Source: Cristatella mucedo (Eukaryota; Bryozoa; Phylactolaemata; Cristatellidae). From it: a DNA stretch of 64,000 nt. Location of the stretch: positions 449,001-513,000 of the forward strand of contig WPIO01000015.1 in assembly GCA_009760855.2 (NCBI GenBank). The letters run 5' to 3'. A model generated the notes under the pieces. It was not told the origin of the DNA. It saw nothing but the letters and a program-made list of their open reading frames with translations, and did not search any database. The translations under genes were made by a program, and so were the position numbers. This document shows, one piece after another, positions 1-14,200 of the stretch (position 1 is the first letter of the stretch; every line of letters starts with the position of its first letter).

Positions 1-149
1 TGGGCAGGAGGCAACATTGCCGTATGTCGCGCCACGCGTAGTTCTAGAGAAATACAGGAACTTTCTGCTACGGGGAAGAAAATATTGACACTCAGTACAC
101 AGAACAAGGCACAAAAGTGGCATCTCTTCATTACCAGTCTAGCTAGTTA

Positions 150-620
150 ACCAACATGTAAGAGACTATCCGATTAATCTAGCCTATACATGTACAATCC
201 TATACTAATTGAATACTCCCGAATGGGGTATAACTAGAAAATAAGTGCTGAATTCCAACTACAGATGCAGTGCTATTTGAGAAAACAATGTGTCCATGAA
301 TAGGTGATAGGTGTGTCACGGACTCGATCAGATACGATAGGAGAGGTACGACCCAAACCAAACCCGCTAGACCAATCGCTATTCTCAATCGTTTGAGAGC
401 TCGGTCTAGTATTTTCGAAAGCCACCGACAGGTCTAGCAGAACCAATGCATATAAGTGGCCATCATAATTACCATCTAGGATGTTATAAGTCATGCACAC
501 AAATAGAGCTTCTCCAGAATGTGTTGCTTGAATCCCTAATAAAAATGAATTACAAATTAATCTTGCCCGTGAGCTGTTTACTAACAATTTCTTGGGCGAT
601 CTTGCAAAAAAGGCAAGGGA
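150..620 (-). mobile_element. Non-LTR reverse-transcriptase fragment
   Basis: On the minus strand a reading frame from 587 gives YNILDGNYDGHLYALVLLDL followed by SVAFENT. This is the LLDLSxAFDT motif of non-LTR reverse transcriptases (motif A, carrying one catalytic Asp), here with two changes. The downstream frame contains a YLSDR-like segment (VSDRVRDT). It is degraded and flanked by unassigned DNA. Confidence 0.65.
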
Positions 621-1689
621 AACTGTGCATTTGTTAGCTGGGCCATTACGTGGTTTGAGTAGCAGTCGAAGGTCGACTTGAAAAAAAATCTGATATACCT
701 CACTAGAGAGCTCAATCTCTGTCTGGGCAGTTTAAATTTTCTCCCGAAATTGAGTGAAAAGCTTCATCTATATCTAGGCTAGGTTTTCCCACCAGTGCAG
801 ACAACATAGGGGCTGGTCTAAGGATCTGCACGTGATGAGCTCTTTTTACTGGTCCTGGATCATACGATGAAACCTTAGAAAATTATCTCAGAGAAGGCTG
901 CAAACTGCGATGTAGTGAAAGCAGCAGGAGCAAGAGGTGCAAGAGAGGCATGGATACCTGCACTTTTGTCAACGAAGGCAAATAACTTTTCTCACCCACG
1001 GCCATTATCCTGGTAGTACATTCAGTCTTGTCTCTCGCTCATCGCTTAGGTAATGGCCGACATAGATTGTTTGCAGACACGATGGTCATTTTATTTCCCT
1101 CATTGGAATTTAGCTTTTCAAAGTTAATTTTGCACTTAAGTATTGCTGCACTTTCGTATGTTCGTAATTAATTTATGGTATAAGACTGGCAAGAACACAG
1201 CTTACAAGAAAAAAGCAAGCCTGTAAGTGCACATGCAGGATCATTCTCAAAACTGCGAGATGGGTGTCAGAGTGACTCTTAACAATTACAACTATAAACA
1301 TTTACAGGCTGCCTCCAAAGATGTAAAACTCTTTGTATGCACTTAAAATATCTGGGGGAAAAGCCGCCATTTAGATGGTGATAAACATGCGCAATTTCAG
1401 CAAGCACAAGCACAGAAAGGACACCACGCAGCCGGAGCAAAGGCTTAGAGGATCGGGTGGGTTTGTGGCTATTGTTTTCAGATGGCAACAAGCCAGGGCT
1501 ATCGTGTTGTCAGTCCGGATTGAGTGCCGAGATTTGGGTTCACAAGAACCGAAGGCACGATCCCTTTAAGGATTCCGGATTCGTTAAAGCTATAGCCAGC
1601 AGCCGACCAGTGTTAGAGGACGGGGTGGTGTGGTAGGAATTAGCCAAGATTAGGAAGTATTTCGAACGAATAGGTCAGAGCAAGAGAAT
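621..1689. other. Unassigned DNA
   Basis: I see no recognisable coding, repeat or RNA signal. The short open frames here lack conserved motifs. Confidence 0.4.
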
Positions 1690-2770
1690 GAATGAACATC
1701 TTGTCGATGTGATTCCAAGCACAATCTAGGCTTTCACTTCTATGCAGATGACAGACACTCAGTAGTACCTTTGCTTTTATCCCTCCCAGCCATCCAGCAT
1801 CTCGAATTGTCTAAGCTCCCTTGCTGCATGTATTTATGACATCCACAAATGGATGGCAAAAAAACTTTCTCAAATCGTATGAAGATGAAACCGACTTACT
1901 AGTTATTGGCAAACCAAGTGTGACTCCGAAATTAAAAAAGGCTGACACTCAAAACCGGCTCTACAGCATATCTCCCGTTGAATCTTCGCAAAATCAATGT
2001 GTTATGTTTCAAAGTGCCCTTTCATTACACGACCGCACCAGCTCCACAGTGGAGTCGGACTATTTTCAGCAACGCAACGTTGCTGAAATGCAGGCTAGTT
2101 TAGACAGAGATACCACATCTAAATTGGACTGTGCATATGTGGCAATCCAGTCTTGACTTATGTAACTCACTGCTTGCTTGTCTACCGGCCTGTGCACTCA
2201 GGAGCTTGCAGCTGGTGCAAAACTCTGTTGCAGGGCTTGTCTGCCGTGAGCCTCGCAGTTGCCACATCACACCACTTCTCGCCGACCTGCACTGGCTCCC
2301 AGTCAAGCAACGCATCGACTTCAAGGTTCTGTCACTCACTTTTCGGTCCCTTTATTCTTTGGCTCCAGCCTATGTATCATATCTACTCCCCCACCAGGCC
2401 AAGCATTTTACCACTCGCTTTTCGGAATCTAATCGTTTACCAATACCTTGTACAAACCTCAAATCCTTTGGACACCGTGCCTTTAGCTCGTATGCTTCCA
2501 AAGCCTGGAACACACTCCTGACTTGCGTCAGACATCTCCTGACTTGCCTACATTTAAAAAGAAACTAAAAGCACATATTTCTGACAGCATTTAGTGGGTC
2601 CCTGAGATTCTTCCTTTGTACTTATGCATGCTGACACTGTGCATGCTGCCACTAACCATACTTGCATGCTGGCCCTGTGCATCTAAACCCTAACCATGTG
2701 TTTATTGAGCATGCTACCACTAACCACTCGATCGTGCTTCCTTTGAGCAATCGTAAAGCGCCTGGAAAGA
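1690..2770 (+). mobile_element. LINE-A (L2/CR1-like) copy, RT 3' part plus 3' UTR
   Basis: It starts near the catalytic FYADD motif (about 1736-1755). It continues through a degraded thumb/C-terminal region readable as [20 protein letters not shown] and [15 protein letters not shown], and ends in the repeated 3' UTR (GCATGCTGACACTGTGCATG type) and a decayed hairpin tail (AAAGCGCCTGGAAAGAAAG). Frameshifts split the frame (1821-2156, 2131-2568). It lacks the 5' half. Confidence 0.85.
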
Positions 2771-4133
2771 AAGATTGCATGTAGGACAAACGAGACTTGT
2801 GGATTTCTTATTGCAGTCACGGTAGCAAAAAACAGCTTGCTGAAGTGTAAGTTGCACAAGAAGCACTGCGAAGCAATAAAAGGAATACTCAATCCGTTGC
2901 AAGCAAGGATGCAATACATGACAATTCAGCAAGAAAAAGAAATATCTCTTGTGAAAACAGCGTTCAATTTATCGGGTTACACGATGCATTTTTTCGTAAG
3001 TTAGTAAGCAACAACTAATTTCGTCGGTATTCAGACAGCAAAGAAAATAGCAATCAGGATAAATAATAGACTGAACAAATTCTCCATGCCAATCTTTTCA
3101 GGTCACGGTATGCTTGCACAAAAGTACAAAAACAGCGAACGATAAGACTAGTGATAGGACAGTGTAAGAAGCCACACAAAAACGAATGCAGCTACCAATA
3201 CTAGCTGCATGACTGACTAGCTGGAGCAAGCTGACACTGTTTAATGTGTCAAGAAATTAGCATACTGCTGTCACGGTCATCGAACAGAATGCTACTAACT
3301 TCATCAATCAGCAATGGCAAATCACAAACGATCGTTTTGGCAAAGTGCTCCTAAAATTCTTTTTTACAGAAGGCCGTGCTTATGGAAAGAGGTCAGCTGA
3401 TGTATTGCATCATAGCAGGCATAGTACGTCGTTGATGGTGAACTCATGACAAGCTGATTCAAACAAAGATTCGCATACAATATTTGGGGTTTGGATGGTG
3501 GAGCGATTTGCCCATTTGCTCATGCTGGAGCTGCTGCAAGCCTAGTTAGCAATCGATGAACGACGATAACTACCTTTTAAGAAGATAACAAGAAACCTAA
3601 AACCTGCTATGAGATACCTGCAGAGGAAACGACCACAAAGCATCTGAATACGTCACCAGTCGATGGCATGCGAAGTAACCTACCACCGAACTAGACGATT
3701 CAATGTACTAAAGGTGACTTTTTTGGGTTGACTGCAATGCAAGTTAATATGTTTAGCCAGAGTGGAGGCTAGCTAAGTGAATCCGCTTATCAACATGCAA
3801 TAGAAAACGAATGCCTCGCATATATTGAAGCATGGCCTTTTAATTTCTTTTACTGTTTCCAGCACATTTGACGGCTACATAACCACTATTGACATTGATA
3901 TTATTGCGGTCATATGGGAGCTATCCTATCCTAAAGAATGATCATTGCGATCCAAAAACAGGCTGTGTTATAATCATTAACTTGCACAATAGCTGGATGG
4001 CCTACCCATTGTAGGTATAAAATTGCCTCTGTACAAGACGACTGAAGAAGCACCTAATGCAGCTTGTTCTGGTTCACAGTAGTGGCCCTCACAGAGAATG
4101 TTCATGCCTTTGCACGGCCATATATCGAGTTAC
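2771..4133. other. Unassigned AT-rich DNA
   Basis: There is no recognisable gene or repeat. I searched the minus strand here for the missing TSR1 C-terminal exons without success. Confidence 0.4.
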
Positions 4134-4216
4134 TAATAATAACAATCATAATCATAATAACATGCATCTGATATAGTGCCCTCAGAGAACTCAATCTCTT
4201 TCTAGGCACTTTACAT
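4134..4216 (-). mobile_element. LINE-A 3' tail
   Basis: It reads (ATT)n-like microsatellite then the tail hairpin in reverse (TAGTGCCCTCAGAGAACTCA, CTAGGCACTTTACA). Only the last ~80 bp are present, so this is a severely 5'-truncated insertion. Confidence 0.8.
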
Positions 4217-5112
4217 TACCCATAGGTGACACCCCATTAAGCTCTGTGCTAATATGACAAAGCCCCACTAGCTAGTAGCATTAACCAATAATTGATTGTG
4301 ACAGCACCCACATCTGCTTCAGTGACTTCAGCCGGCTTTCTAACCAGTCAATAGGTAAGCCAAGACTGGCTGGCACCACCACGGCAAGCAGCACTGCAGC
4401 AAAAAAATTCAGCAGGCCATGCCCAATTAAAAGAAACTGACAACGGTATTTCTGTCCAAGCAAATATAAGTAGTCGGCAGAACCTTCAAACAGTGTTAAA
4501 ATATATTTTAACTGGTCATACAGCAAGAGGCTACTTACACTTTTAGCTGATCACCATTGCTACAAGTATGGATGGTAGCTGTAGATGGGCTTACTGTTCT
4601 CTATTGATGCAGAGAATAGAGCCGTACACAAATGATGCAGTCTGCAGATGCCGCCAGGCAAGGGTGAGCATCGCAAAAGTGAACTTAAATCTACTAACTA
4701 CTAAGCCAAGTGCGTTTTACTAGTGTGTACAAATAATCGCTACTTCAGCAATATTAGACAACCAGAACACATGCTACCATCTCAATTACGCTTTAGTGTT
4801 TTCACACAGGAGCAAGTACACATTCAAAAAAAACTTAAGTTCAACCGTTAAAGTTAGCAATTTTTTCACAATTTCCGAATGATCTAAAGACGGTAGGTTG
4901 CAAAATGGTGGGCCCGGAAGAATGCTTTAATGAGGTAGCCAGATGAATGAGGATCCTTAAAAGGCTCAGCCGGGTGTCTATCAGATAGGTCGGCAAAAGA
5001 CGGTGCCAGGCATCAGGATTACTAATGCAGGCTGTAATGCATTCACGCTGAGGAAGCACACAAATGCAGAAATGCCCCACTGCCACAGCACATGCGCCGC
5101 CATGTCACTCAC
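4217..5112. other. Unassigned DNA downstream of TSR1 exon 17
   Basis: On the TSR1 strand this is either intron 17 or more distal sequence. The 81-codon frame at 4281-4526 (minus) is hydrophobic and matches no family I know. Confidence 0.35.
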
Positions 5113-5253
5113 CCCTGTTGAAGAACATGTAACGCACAACAGCTGTCTTCCGATTGATCTTGAAAGGATGACCACTTAGGACGATCCTCTTAGCAATAAT
5201 TCTGTCAGGGTTGACAGACAAAAGTGTCCCAGTGGCAACTAGCTCCGGCCATC
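5113..5253 (-). CDS. TSR1: TSR1 exon 17 (last exon found)
   Basis: It carries [29 protein letters not shown] and VVRYMFFNR. It has 2 nt plus 46 codons plus 1 nt, acceptor TCATTAG and donor AGG G|GTGAGT. The family continues with an E-D-V...WF-K-P block and a C-terminal tail. I looked for these in 1-5112 on the minus strand and did not find them. Confidence 0.95.
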
Positions 5254-8200
5254 CTAATGACAATAGCGTATCTAGATTAGCAATGTCGTACAACTTGATA
5301 GCTGACCATGAGTCAAATTCAGTTTTTACATGATTAATAGGCCTACACAGAAGCCCTACGATAATGGGCTCAAAATGGCCGAGTGAAAAAGCAAGTTCAG
5401 TGACATGACCAATTACTAACGAATTGTCAGTAGATAAAACCAACTCTGCAAGCATGTCAGCCAACAAAATGGGAAGATTATCGGTGCAACTAATGGTACA
5501 AGCTTCAAAGACAGATTAGCTCCACACGATGCCCAGTCCACACTAAACAACTTCTGTCTTGGGGTAACTGTGAAGCACCTGATGCAAGCTGTATGATCAA
5601 TGGCCAGATGAGAACCAACACAGCATTAACTTGGGCTAGGCTTTGGTGTACATATGGATACACCAATGGACAGGAGGGTGCAAACAGTCTTCAAACCGCC
5701 ATTCACTAAATTAACGTATTCCTGCACCACCTAGGTGTGCATACTGGTAGTGCACGTGGGAGCCAGTAGAACCATCACTACAAATATTGCTTGGCCCAAT
5801 CCTTTCAAGCAATCTGCAATCCAGGCCCACTAACCTTACAGTGCATGCAATGCCACAACACAGTACAATAGTAAATATACTGCTCCTTGTCATATACAAT
5901 TATAAAGCCTTTTCACAAAACACTGCAAGCGTAACAACAGTTGATTATAATAAGTACATTTGCATAGAGCGCCAAGAGAATTAAATATCTTTCTATGCAC
6001 TTGATAAGGCTAGAATGGAAGTATCTCAACTGGTTAGTGATAACATTTGTAGTGTCGGCACTTATAATAATAACAATGCATTTAATATGCCGTCAGTCGG
6101 TAATAAGATTTTGGTTTGAAAGCATGCGATCAGAAAACACGGTTATAAAGGGGTAGAGGTTTTGTTAGAGGCAGGTGTAGATGATTTCAGTCGACACAGC
6201 AGATAGTTTGATGCAAAGTCTGATAAGGAAGTATTTCAGATAGGTAGGCGAGAGCAAAAATGGTGAGATGCTCAAAGCGAATGAGAAAAGCTTATATTTG
6301 AAACATCGCTAGATAGGGAGCCATTGATAGATAGGAAGCCAGTGTTAGTCAGTGAGAGGCAGCATTAAGTGTCAGATATTCAGACAAGGCTAGCTGCAGA
6401 GTGTTGCACCCAACGTAAGTGGCTCATTGCATTGGCAGGACGACTTGCAAAATGAGTGAGGTCTAAATAAGATGTCACAAATGTATGGACCTGCTTGGCT
6501 ATTGTGGTATGCCCAAATTTCGACGATTCGGCGTGGGAAAAACCAGGACGGCTTACTTTGGATTTCACTAGGTCTATAGAACAATTTCACTAGGTCTATT
6601 GAAAAATTAATTTGTTGCAGGAAACCAACATTTCATGCATATGCTACAGGAAATTTGACGGCCAAGTCCATTTTGAAGTTTAGTCGTTTGGAAAGGAGCT
6701 GACATGTTCTACATAGAGGCCCAGTTTCTACATTACCATTGCAGATGCCACAGGAGACAAGGTTCACCGACAGCACACACAGCCCAACTATGCTGCCCAG
6801 ATCGAAAGTGGTCCCTTTAGAATAAAAGCTGAAACCGTTCCTTCACCACTGGCTTCGGTTCCTTTCCACAGCAGAATCCCTTAATTGCTCGTCAAAAGGG
6901 CTAATCAAATATACTCATTATGCCGAATTCATTATCGAGTGGCATTTCCACCGGGATGGGCTAATTAGAGAATAGTGCTAGTACGTCAAAAAGTAGACCA
7001 GAGCACCTGTCCCCGAACCAACTAGAAGACTCGCTCAGATTCTCAGCAGCAATATTAAGCTTTTACAAGCACAGCAAATAATAAGTGGGTGGGTGGACGA
7101 CAAACGGTACGGTACACACGGCACACAACTATTAGGTCAAGCCTCTTCGGCAGCATTCTGGAGGGTAAAGCCAGACCAAGCTTGTCTATCAATCTGCTGG
7201 ACGAGATGCAATTGCGAGTACTAGGCAAAAAAGGCCATGACTAATGGCAATGGCTGCATGGCCGAACAGGACGGCTCCACATAGTATGAAATCAGCTGCT
7301 AGCATGGTGCCACGGGCTATTCCCTCCTCATGGGTACAGTATGAAGCTGTGGCCTTTGCCTTTTACACAGATCAGCTGTAAAGCCACTCCACTGAAAAGG
7401 CTCCGAGAGGGTCCGACCACAACGATACGCCTAGGCTAAGAATAAATGCAGCTGATTAGCATGACTGGAAAGCACGAGCAAGAAACAAGATAGCACGAAA
7501 TAAATGGCCAACTCGTACCAAGCATTGGCTCCTCCCTCCACAACAGCTCGACCCCTTCAAAAGTTAAGCTCTGTTGATCCCATCATAAGAGATGGTCAGG
7601 AGGCGGGGGATTGGCACGATAAGTTCATACATGAGCAGGTTTGCTGAGCTGAGCGAGTGACCCGCATGAAGCTCCCACAGAATAAGCACATGAATGCCAG
7701 CGATCACTGCTAGCAAACACGCAGACTACTACTCCAACAAAGCATACAACGGCAGAGGTAAGGTTACATTTAGGATCCCATGAAAACTTGCAATCAATCA
7801 GAATCCACCTTTAAGAAACAGCCCGAAGATCAAATGATTGTGCATGCACACAACAGTTGTTCGGAGTGCCTTCTAAATTTCATAGCATTGCGCTTACGTC
7901 GTTCTTGAGCTACCTTACAGCAAGCCAAGCTAAGTCGGAGACGTGAAAAACACTGCAGTCTACTTCCGGTTCATGGACTGAACCAGATTTTGACTTGTGG
8001 TACCTCAAAAACGTGTGGGCAGAATGCCGTGAAATTTGGAAGATTCAGTCTAAACGCAGCACCGTGTAATATCCAATCCTCGTGGGAGCTTCGTGCTGCT
8101 TCCTGTAGGAGTACCTTTGAAGATTTCAGCAGCTTCTGGCAATGATCAGGAATAGTGCGGTTAATGAGTGATTTCAAGGTTTAATTACTGGGCATCCATG

Positions 8201-11200
8201 CCGATATCCAAGTCGCATACCTGCACGAGCCACTAACTAAAGCAGAAGTCGGCAAAGGTTTCGGACTACTAAGCCGTTTCAAGTGGTCGAGAAGCCACAC
8301 TAGGCCAGAAGAAACCGCTCGAGTGGCCCGTGGTCAGTCGAACAAACAAACAACGAGCCACAACTGACACAGACACACACGGCAATTATAGGGGTAGACA
8401 TATATCACCCCAATCCGGCCATGCTCTTCTGTCCATACAAGCACCTGACATCAGTTCGAAAAATAAACATGGGCAACAGTTTTAACTACAACAAGCAGTA
8501 ATGAAAGGGAACAAAAACAAGACAATTTAATTACTAATCATTCAACCATGCTTCTTTTGCAGCAAATGTAAAGCGCCTAGAAAGAGATTGAGTTCTCTCC
8601 AGGGGTAATGTCAAATACCAATAATAATAATCATTATAATGCACTTGATAAAGTGCCTTCAGAGAACTAAATCTCTTTCTAGATGCTTTAAATTTGCTGA
8701 AAAAGAAATGTATCATTATTATTATAATTATAAATTAGGCCAGATCCAACTATAAATAACTAGGACGGTGTTAGGCCGGACTGGAGTGCTACCCAGGGCC
8801 TATCTGGCATAGAGGGCGGATTTTGCCGACCTCTGCGTCAACAATTTCTGGCCCAAGTCCGTCACAGCTAACGACTGCCGCCGCTAGCCGTTCGAAAAGC
8901 AAAGTTGCAGTTCTATAATATAATCATACTGCTAAAACGCGAAGCAAAACCAACCACAATAACAGTTACATCTCAGCCAAAAAGAAAAAAGCAGCCAAGA
9001 GACGGCGGCTCGTGCCTCGAAAACTCGTTAGTTGGGATACTTGTAAGTCAAAGTACCTCTAAAAGTAAAGGGGAAGAAAACCGTCACAGCTCAACTGGCC
9101 GGATCTGTCAATAAATAACTAGGGGTCCGCTATGCCGGACTGGAGCACTAGCTAGGCCGGATCTGGCCTAAAGACGGCAGTTTGCCGACCTCTGAACTAA
9201 AGGCTCTACGGTGTAAGTAAAGCCAGCAGGACTAAAGAAATGGCCCGGCTGCAGCATTTATTTAACACAGCTTTGTGTTAGCTGCAATAAAAAAAAACTT
9301 ATTAACTGTATCAATTTATCTGCCTAGCACCTGAACGTTCTTCTGGCCTTAGGTCATAGAACCTTTAGTTATCGGTTTGCGTAGATGTCCAAGATAGGCA
9401 TATATGCCTAGTTTGCCATGTTGGCCCTGGAACCAATTATCACACGTGATTAGCATGAGGCAATTCAAGGTAGCCTTCAGCCAGCCAAATCTCGATAAAA
9501 TCAATTTTGGGGCTACAATCATTTCACACAGCAGGACAAGGCAGTGAAAGCATGAAAATAAATTAACAGAGCTATAGTATATTGTGTCCATCTACTAAAA
9601 GTATTGGGAACGGTACGTGAAACGTCTATGCTCCCCCAGCCTATCTCCTTTGATGTATAGTAAAATCTAAGGCAGGCTCTCTAGATTCTAGTAGCACAAT
9701 CGATAAAGATCAGCCAAACCTCCTAGTAATGTAGGAGAGACAATCATAACGGTAGCAACAGTAATAACAAGGAAGGTTGATTAGACAATCTCCTTCCAGG
9801 CACTGCTTCACATAGGCTGGAGGGAGCATGCAAACTGATTAGTGGTAACTAGTCCTTACCTGTGAAAAATTAACGGAAACTAACTTCGCTTTGGCAGCCA
9901 AGCCTGGGTGTCGGCTATCCTAAACGGTGAGCTAGCCTAGACCTAATGGCTGGTAACGCTTTGAGCTCTTAAATAATGCCAGACATCCTTAAAAATTAGG
10001 GAACAATAAAAATAGATTTCCGAACAGTTTTTAATAATTTAATTATCAAAGGAGAGCTTTAAACCAAATGTTTAAGACGCTCCAATGAAACATAATTTTA
10101 AATTATGAGGATGCCTTTACGTTTTTATCAGAAGGGGTTCTCTTTCCATTTGTTAAGAGCTGGCTAGCGAATCAGCAGGGTCTGGCATTAGCAGGACATA
10201 CATTAAAAAGACAATAATTTCAAAACAATTCCAACCGAGTGTGCATTTCTGTCAGTCGCATATGTGTGCGCAAATTATGATAGGACTATTCCCTTTTATC
10301 AATACCGGCTAGCGAAATCAGCAGTGACTTCTGTTTATCAGATATAAGAACTCATGAACATAGACAGGTATATACAGGTAGGTAGATAGCATGCACTATT
10401 GGGAACCCATATCAAATTAAAGATTCGCATAAACGAAGCGTACGCCATGGGGGAACCGTAGGTCCTTGTCATCACTGCAACATGTTGTGTTGTTGCATGA
10501 AGGGATTCAGCAATGTCAGTAGGTTGACACGAGGGGGCTGGGTGCATTGGAAACGAAGGCATACTGTCTAAGAATGTGAGAATCGCTTGAGACACAGCTA
10601 GAAGGCACGGATCACAGTAGCAGGCGGTGATAGATTTTAGATGAGTGAGCGTCAGAAAGGATTTTGATAGACTCCACTTCCTGGGCAGCGGTGCCGGTAC
10701 GAGAGCAGCGATTTGCCATTTGAGAGTTGCAAAGTCCACGACATTGCTGACTGGTTTTGCGAAGGTCTGCAAGCATGTTATTGCACAGGCTGCAAAGAGA
10801 GTATCACAGGTCGACACGGGATGTGACTTGATCTAGCTACAGCCCAAACGGGTCAAGGTAAATAAAGCAGCAAGCAGCCAAGACTCACCGCACGTGTCGC
10901 CTGACTCCCTGAAGAGCAACACGGTTGCCGGAGGATACATGATGGGGGCGTACACGGTGGCTACACAGGATCCTTCTTGTGGAAGAAAGCGCTCGAACTG
11001 CAAGACCGATACGTGTGACATTAGAATGTGCCTGCACCGGACACATTCAGCCAAAGCTCACCTAGTTGAACAACCAGAGTCACTAACCGTGAAGTACATG
11101 CGCATCAGCATAAACCTATGACCACATAATTCAGAAATATTCCTTACGAATTATCTATACATGCAGAATGATCTTTAGAAATGACCTCGCTATTATTTCC

Positions 11201-14200
11201 TAAATGCAGCAAGATCGCAGTGGTAGTTTAGTCCGATGATCAAAGCCAGGCAGAAAAAAAATATAATTCATTTTCATGGCACTCAAAGAGAACTTTAAGA
11301 ATCTTAATCCGGGCGGTGTACATGTGCTGAAGGGCTCGAGTCCACGACCTCGATCGTTTTAAGCGAGCACTAACAGAAATGAAGAGTCCATGCTGCTAAC
11401 TTTCAGCAGTCTATTTAGCCATCCTGCAGACGGCCACACCTGCACAGTTGCAGCAATAGCATATCCCTGCACAAGTGCTGAAAGCTGCTTAGGCTGAGTG
11501 TGCTATAGAGAGCTCGTATGTGTAACACTCACCTTTGTAGAGTTATTGGACGGATATTAACAGCATGACTTCGTCGCCCTGCTTACTACTACTCCAGCTG
11601 CTCAGCTACAGGTTAGGACATCCGGTCCTTAGAGGTTATAGTGAAAGATCTGCTTATAATCTCTCATGTCTCAGCATGCCAATATTTTAAGTGCCATTCT
11701 TTAAAGAGAAGGCACGGCAAAAGCCATACCCTCTAGCATAAGCACGCTACCCAAGAAATACATCACGGCTGAGGCTCTTCTCATGTTTAATGCACCACTT
11801 TAATTTGGTAACCAGGAACGGACAACAATACAACAGTACTATCATGAGTTCGACCTCATTCATCCCTGCCACTTACAGCACACGTTAACGATATCTCTCA
11901 ACTAGGACATTCAAGAAAGGCACCCCATTATATGACGTTTCATGTGACACCCGGTTTATAACTATTCGTCCGCCCACTATCACAGATTATGTGCATGATG
12001 CAAAAGTAGGGGGCAAAAAGGGATCATGACATGTATTTATGACATTCCATCCAAACTTCTGCAATTGAATACTTGCAGGTTTTCCTGTCTGCATAACAAG
12101 ACGCTTATAGCTGTAGCAAAACGATGCAGCAAAGCCTGTTTGCCTAGCACGTGAAAAATGCCACATTAGACATCCTTCATTAGAGTTCTTGCCGACACAC
12201 ACTTACTTCCCATTAAGCAGCCTATCGACTTCAACAGTCTGCCACTCAGGCTTAGGCGTCTTCACTCTGCTGCACTGGCCTATATATTGAAATTACTTTC
12301 TCATCAGGCTTTCCATGTTGAACCAGTTTAGCACATTTAGTTGGTCCCAGTGATTCGTGCTTTACGTGCTCATGCTTTCTGACACTGTGGATGCTGACCA
12401 ACACTAACAACACTTGCATGCTGACCCTGTGCATGTCCCTTAACCATGTTATTCTTGTTATTTATTGGGCATGCTATTCGAGCCATGTTTCCTTTGCAGC
12501 AACTGCAAAGCGCCTTTGCAGCAAATGTAAAGCACCTAGAAAGAGATTGAGTTCTCTGAGGGCGCTTTATCAAGTGCATTATTATTATTGTTATCATTAT
12601 TAGAAAAAGATTGAGCTCTCTGAGGGGGCTTAATCAAGTGTTAGTACTATTATGACCACAACCTATTCCCACCCTGAACACAAACATATGCCCATGCTGC
12701 TAAACACAAAGAAGGTAACATGATTTAACAGCCTCGTGTTTACATCGGCAGAATAGTACTAATGGATATAACTACAGCTTGTAGTTGGCAATAAAGGATC
12801 ATCCCATTCAGGACTCACAACACGACTGGGACTGTAACGAGCAAGTTCCTTACCTTCCTAACCCCCCCCCCCACCTGCCCTTCGTGCTTGAACCCTGCTA
12901 TACCACGATATTAGCTGATGTTCTATACAAATCTACTACTCCGACTATGCACAGGGAACGTCCTCGCCTTCATGGCCTACGGTTTACTGCATACATTTAA
13001 CTAATTGGACTACTAAGTGCAAGGATGAGAAAGCATAAAAATATGAGTGTAAGTCCAACGCCTGGCATTATAAGGACTTGTGTAGACCGCGCCAATCCAC
13101 AATAGCAAAATCCAGGTCAAGCTATTATAAAAACATAGCAGAACCTCTTATACTCAATGCAAAGATGTTGCTATTGACCATCAACAATCTCCTTGTGCAG
13201 CGATCCTTGTCGCAATTCAGTAGATCGTTTCTCGAGCATTTCTTCCAGCAAGATGAATAATATCTGAAATACCACGAGAAATTCTCCAACTTCTGCATAG
13301 TCTCCCAAATGTTATTATTAATGAAACTGCAATCGTCCTTTCTTTACAGAATATGTCAAATGCCTAGAAAGTTAGTTGAGTTCTCTGAGTGCTATACAAA
13401 TGTGTTATTATTATTATTATTATACTTGAACAAGTAGTGGGTAAATGAGTTACTGGGCGTTAATTGCAAAGCCAAAGACCATGCCCAATACAGCAGTCGT
13501 CGGACTTGCAAGGTAAGGTACAATGACAGGGAGCCAATTAGCTAGGTAAGTAGCATCACTTTTTTTTATCCATTACCGAGAGCCGAAGTATCTTTGCTGC
13601 TGAATATTTGTGCAAGGTCAAGTGATGTAATACGATTCTTCATGCACACCTAAGTGTAACACGCTACCTGGCTGAGCACATCTTTGGCTTTCGACGTCGA
13701 AAAGTTCATTCACTATAAAATACGACCCCATCATAGCAAAAGCTTGCAAGTAGGTTACAGAGTGAGCTTCGATTATAGGCACCAAAAATTTCTACAGCTG
13801 CTAGACTTGACCCAGCCCAAGAAATCCCTTTTCCATTACGAGAACACATAAAGAGATCAGCCTGAAAGTGGCAGAAAGTGAAATGCTACAACTTTAACCT
13901 TATGCTTCTCTCCGTTTGTGTGCTGCGAGAAGATTGGACAATTCATGAACCGCCTGTAGCCTGCATGCACGATGAGCCGCTCTTTCGACTTGACGACGTC
14001 TGCAAACCCCTGGTGTCGCCGAATAACAAAGTGAAGTACTGACAGCTTCTGCTCATGCGGCAGCAAACCGTACAACACCAGAGGCACGGCAGCATGCGTG
14101 CTGTCACCGTTAGAATGGTGCAGAAGATGTTGTTCTGAAACAAAGATTATTAGGTATCCCCAAAACAACCAATGGATACATGAATCCAACAACACGATGC

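Noticed and set aside
4281-4526. Candidate TSR1 C-terminal exon
   Set aside because: The translation is hydrophobic and lacks the conserved EDVxWFKPVEL and later blocks.
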